From an uncultured Candidatus Saccharibacteria bacterium (GTDB lineage: Bacteria > Patescibacteriota > Saccharimonadia > Saccharimonadales > Saccharimonadaceae), in the NCBI GenBank assembly GCA_947305705.1, contig CAMZEB010000001.1, positions 124,001-188,000 on the forward strand: a DNA stretch of 64,000 nucleotides. Reading direction: 5' to 3'. A model generated the notes under the pieces. It did no database searches, was not told the origin of the DNA, and saw nothing but the letters and a program-made list of their open reading frames with translations. A program made the translations under genes and the position numbers. Below, piece after piece: positions 62,074 through 64,000 of the stretch (position 1 is the first letter of the stretch; every line of letters starts with the position of its first letter).

Positions 62074-63417
62074 TCAGCACAAGAGACGCTTCTGCCCTAT
62101 CTTGTAAATAACAGGGGTAAGAAGGTAAATATGCAACACATTTGGGAACCCTGAAAAGAAGGTAAAAGTAATCAAATAAGCCACAATAATTGAGAAAAAC
62201 ACAACGGAGTTTTGATGATTGGATTGTTTAATAATATATATAACTACGATTGCGAGAATACAGGCCCCAAAAATACCCAATTCCGTCAGCATATTCACAT
62301 ACTCATTTTGAATTATTTCTTTCTTATTGCCACCATCCAGATATTTGCTCATTGATGTTCCGGCACCACCTAATCCGACGCCAAACCAAATATTCGAATT
62401 GCCCCAAGTTTTTATTGCAGTTTCGGTTATATTAACTCGAACATCAGTCGATTCTTCGACGTATCCCGAAAAACTTGCTTGGTTGTCGCCCGCTTCTTCT
62501 TTTTCGCGAATATCAATTTTGCCGAGCGTGATTTGGTGAATTGATCGCTGAATTCCCTGCGCAAAATTTTCCGACGTTGGCGAAATTTCTGATAATACAC
62601 CCTGCATTAGCAAACCAAGCAAACAACCACACAACACCGGCAAAAGTAGCCAGAGTGCTCGCACGGTTCTATCGCGTATGATTAGCAGTATTCCAAATAT
62701 TATTCCCGCTATACCGTAAGCGTAGAGTGCTCCTCGTGAGAAGCAAATATATAAAACTGCTGCAAAAAACAAACTCAAAATGCCATAGCCGCAAACCGCA
62801 CGCTTGTTTTTCGCTGCAGTAATTTCGTTATAGAACATGCCTAAAGAAATCAGGGCGGGCGCAATTAGCAAATTGCCCATAAACTGCGGCTCTATTGCTA
62901 AACCATTTGAGTGAGGAAAACCAAATGTCAAATACGTGCAGCCCGGACAAAGCATAGTAATATCTCTCGGTGCGCCTAATACATCCAAAACGCACTGCAG
63001 AACACAGAAAACGGCCGCTACAAATGCTGAAATCATATAGATTTTTAGCATTCGCTTTAGGTATTCCTTTTTGAGTTTCATGGCAACTATATTAACGACG
63101 CTAAAAACAATTAGCCACAATATGCCAGCCGTTAAAACCCCTCGCACTTTATTTTCGCTCCAAATAATAGCTAATGTGGCATATAGTGGAAATGCGCAAA
63201 TAATAATGCTTTTGGTTATGCTATTTTTCTTTGCGATTTCCGGCATACGAAATAGACTAATCACACCAAAGATTGCGAGCCAAATAATTGGAAGAGACAA
63301 TTCAAAATGCATCGAATCATTTTCGCCAAGCCGAATGACTGGATAGTACGAGAAAAAAACTACAACTGGCAATAATAGCAGTAATACGTTTTCAATTTTA
63401 TTTAGCAAGTTTTTCAT
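62074..63417 (-). CDS. O-antigen ligase/Wzy-like polymerase
   Basis: 447 aa, about eleven helices with one large external loop of about 85 residues (SPTSENFAQGIQRSIHQITL onward to GVGLGGAG), the Wzy_C layout. The loop contains the NIWFGVGLGGAG region typical of these enzymes. It joins polysaccharide to a lipid or protein acceptor outside the membrane. It overlaps the upstream glycosyltransferase gene by 20 bp and ends with UGA. Confidence 0.8.
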   Translation of the reverse strand: MKNLLNKIENVLLLLLPVVVFFSYYPVIRLGENDSMHFELSLPIIWLAIFGVISLFRMPEIAKKNSITKSIIICAFPLYATLAIIWSENKVRGVLTAGILWLIVFSVVNIVAMKLKKEYLKRMLKIYMISAFVAAVFCVLQCVLDVLGAPRDITMLCPGCTYLTFGFPHSNGLAIEPQFMGNLLIAPALISLGMFYNEITAAKNKRAVCGYGILSLFFAAVLYICFSRGALYAYGIAGIIFGILLIIRDRTVRALWLLLPVLCGCLLGLLMQGVLSEISPTSENFAQGIQRSIHQITLGKIDIREKEEAGDNQASFSGYVEESTDVRVNITETAIKTWGNSNIWFGVGLGGAGTSMSKYLDGGNKKEIIQNEYVNMLTELGIFGACILAIVVIYIIKQSNHQNSVVFFSIIVAYLITFTFFSGFPNVLHIYLLTPVIYKIGQKRLLC

Positions 63418-64000
63418 CTATGAATTTTTGCAATTTATCTTTAAAGTTTTTTACATCAAAATCTTGAGCGCTTTTTGCGATAACTTTTCGATCATACTTC
63501 GAGCCGTCAAAAATCTTGATTGCTTTTTCGAGCGAAGCTACAGTTTGCTGTTCGAAAAATGCGCCATTTATACCATCTTTGATATAATCGAGAGCTCCGC
63601 CTTGCGCATAAGCTATCACTGGGCACCCTGCAGACAACGCTTCGACTGGAGCAATTCCGAACGGCTCCATACTTGGGAATATAAATGCTTCAGCGTGCGC
63701 TAGCTCTTTTGCAATTTCATCGGAATTTAAAGTCGGCTTGAATGTAATTAATCTTGAGCCATTTGCTTCTTTTACGAGCCTTTTATGCTCCGGGCCGCCG
63801 CCAATAATAGTTAGTTTCTTCCCTGCCTTGATACAAGCTTTGATCGCCAAATCTTGGCGCTTCCAAGAAACTTGACGAGAAAAATTTACAAATCCATCGC
63901 GCGTTGCGTCTTTTATATATGGAAATTTATTCGTCTCCACTGGCGGCGCAATTACCGTCGCTTCGCGTTTGTAGTATTTTTTTATCATATCAGCGGCATA
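63398..64000 (-). CDS. GT4-family glycosyltransferase, 5' end outside window
   Basis: Only the C-terminal 200 residues are present. The frame continues past the right edge (YAAD before the first Met). GT-B fold features: VNFSRQVSWKRQDLAIKA, IIGGGPEHKRL and the nucleotide-sugar motif EPFGIAPVEALSAGCPVIA (E-x7-E). It probably builds the surface polysaccharide polymerised by the downstream Wzy-like protein. Confidence 0.9.
   Translation of the reverse strand, partial: YAADMIKKYYKREATVIAPPVETNKFPYIKDATRDGFVNFSRQVSWKRQDLAIKACIKAGKKLTIIGGGPEHKRLVKEANGSRLITFKPTLNSDEIAKELAHAEAFIFPSMEPFGIAPVEALSAGCPVIAYAQGGALDYIKDGINGAFFEQQTVASLEKAIKIFDGSKYDRKVIAKSAQDFDVKNFKDKLQKFIDEKLAK

Noticed and set aside
1-64000. 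CRISPR arrays, insertion sequences, prophage genes, rRNA
   Set aside because: I looked for direct repeats with spacers, transposase motifs and rRNA landmarks and saw none.

Overview
The window looks like the chromosome of a member of Candidatus Saccharibacteria (TM7) or a close CPR/Patescibacteria relative. This rests on gene content, not on a marker phylogeny. There are many large signal-peptide surface proteins with InlB-type, MucBP-like, isopeptide and FISUMP/DUF6273-like domains, a minor-pilin operon, ComEC, a VirB6/TrbL-like membrane protein with a long soluble tail, a secreted DUF1524 nuclease and a half-length TsaB, but almost no biosynthetic genes. Stops are TAA, TAG and TGA, so the code is standard. 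UGA ends several ordinary genes.

Layout. 1-2.0 kb: 3' part missing of a secreted SpaA-like surface protein. 2.1-3.9 kb: murB-folD. 4-8.7 kb: VirB6-like pair. 8.8-11.7 kb: phosphoketolase encoded as two overlapping genes, then an alpha/beta hydrolase. 11.7-17.1 kb: DsbA-like protein, a small structured RNA with a 23-codon ORF, ruvA, rplS, an rnhB-yraN fusion, DUF1524 nuclease, rubrerythrin, ruvB. 17.2-22.6 kb: murJ, ftsH, tRNA-Pro, GT-C glycosyltransferase, tRNA-Leu. 22.6-31.5 kb: four pilin-like genes, a Pro/Thr-rich lipoprotein, rny, tsaB, tsaE, comEC. 31.6-39.4 kb: LTA-synthase-like sulfatase, metG, ruvC, an LTD/Cys-repeat surface protein broken by an in-frame UGA, a three-gene operon ending in an unusual flavoprotein, initiator tRNA. 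39.4-46 kb: divIC/ftsB-like gene, a GC-rich 104-bp inverted repeat, tRNA(CAU), several unknown small proteins including a sigma-region-4-like one, a GH30-like hydrolase, AEC transporter. 46-58 kb: ABC exporter, glmS, two large surface proteins, tRNA-Asn, and a scar holding remnants of a surface-protein gene. 58-64 kb: uppS, unknown proteins, CDF transporter, O-antigen ligase-like and GT4 genes.

Expression signals are the clearest genome-scale pattern. Most first genes have a TATAAT-like -10 box ending 6 or 7 nt before the ATG, so the transcript should begin at or next to the start codon (leaderless). Genes inside operons, and a minority of first genes, have a Shine-Dalgarno (SD) sequence instead. 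Two unknown genes carry the same leader in which the leaderless AUG is followed at once by UAG, with a strong SD and the real start about 37 nt later. A third carries a leaderless 16-codon upstream ORF, in frame with the main gene.

Functionally the window combines envelope building (MurB, MurJ, UppS, GlmS, LTA-synthase-like, glycosyltransferases, Wzy-like), DNA uptake and processing (pilins, ComEC, secreted nuclease, RuvABC, RNase HII), core translation and RNA turnover (L19, MetG, TsaB/E, RNase Y, tRNAs) and cell-surface interaction. The most notable oddities are the split phosphoketolase, the UGA-interrupted LTD protein, the UGA at codon 3 of comEC, the start-stop leaders, the small RNA after ruvA and the recombined end of the giant surface protein.
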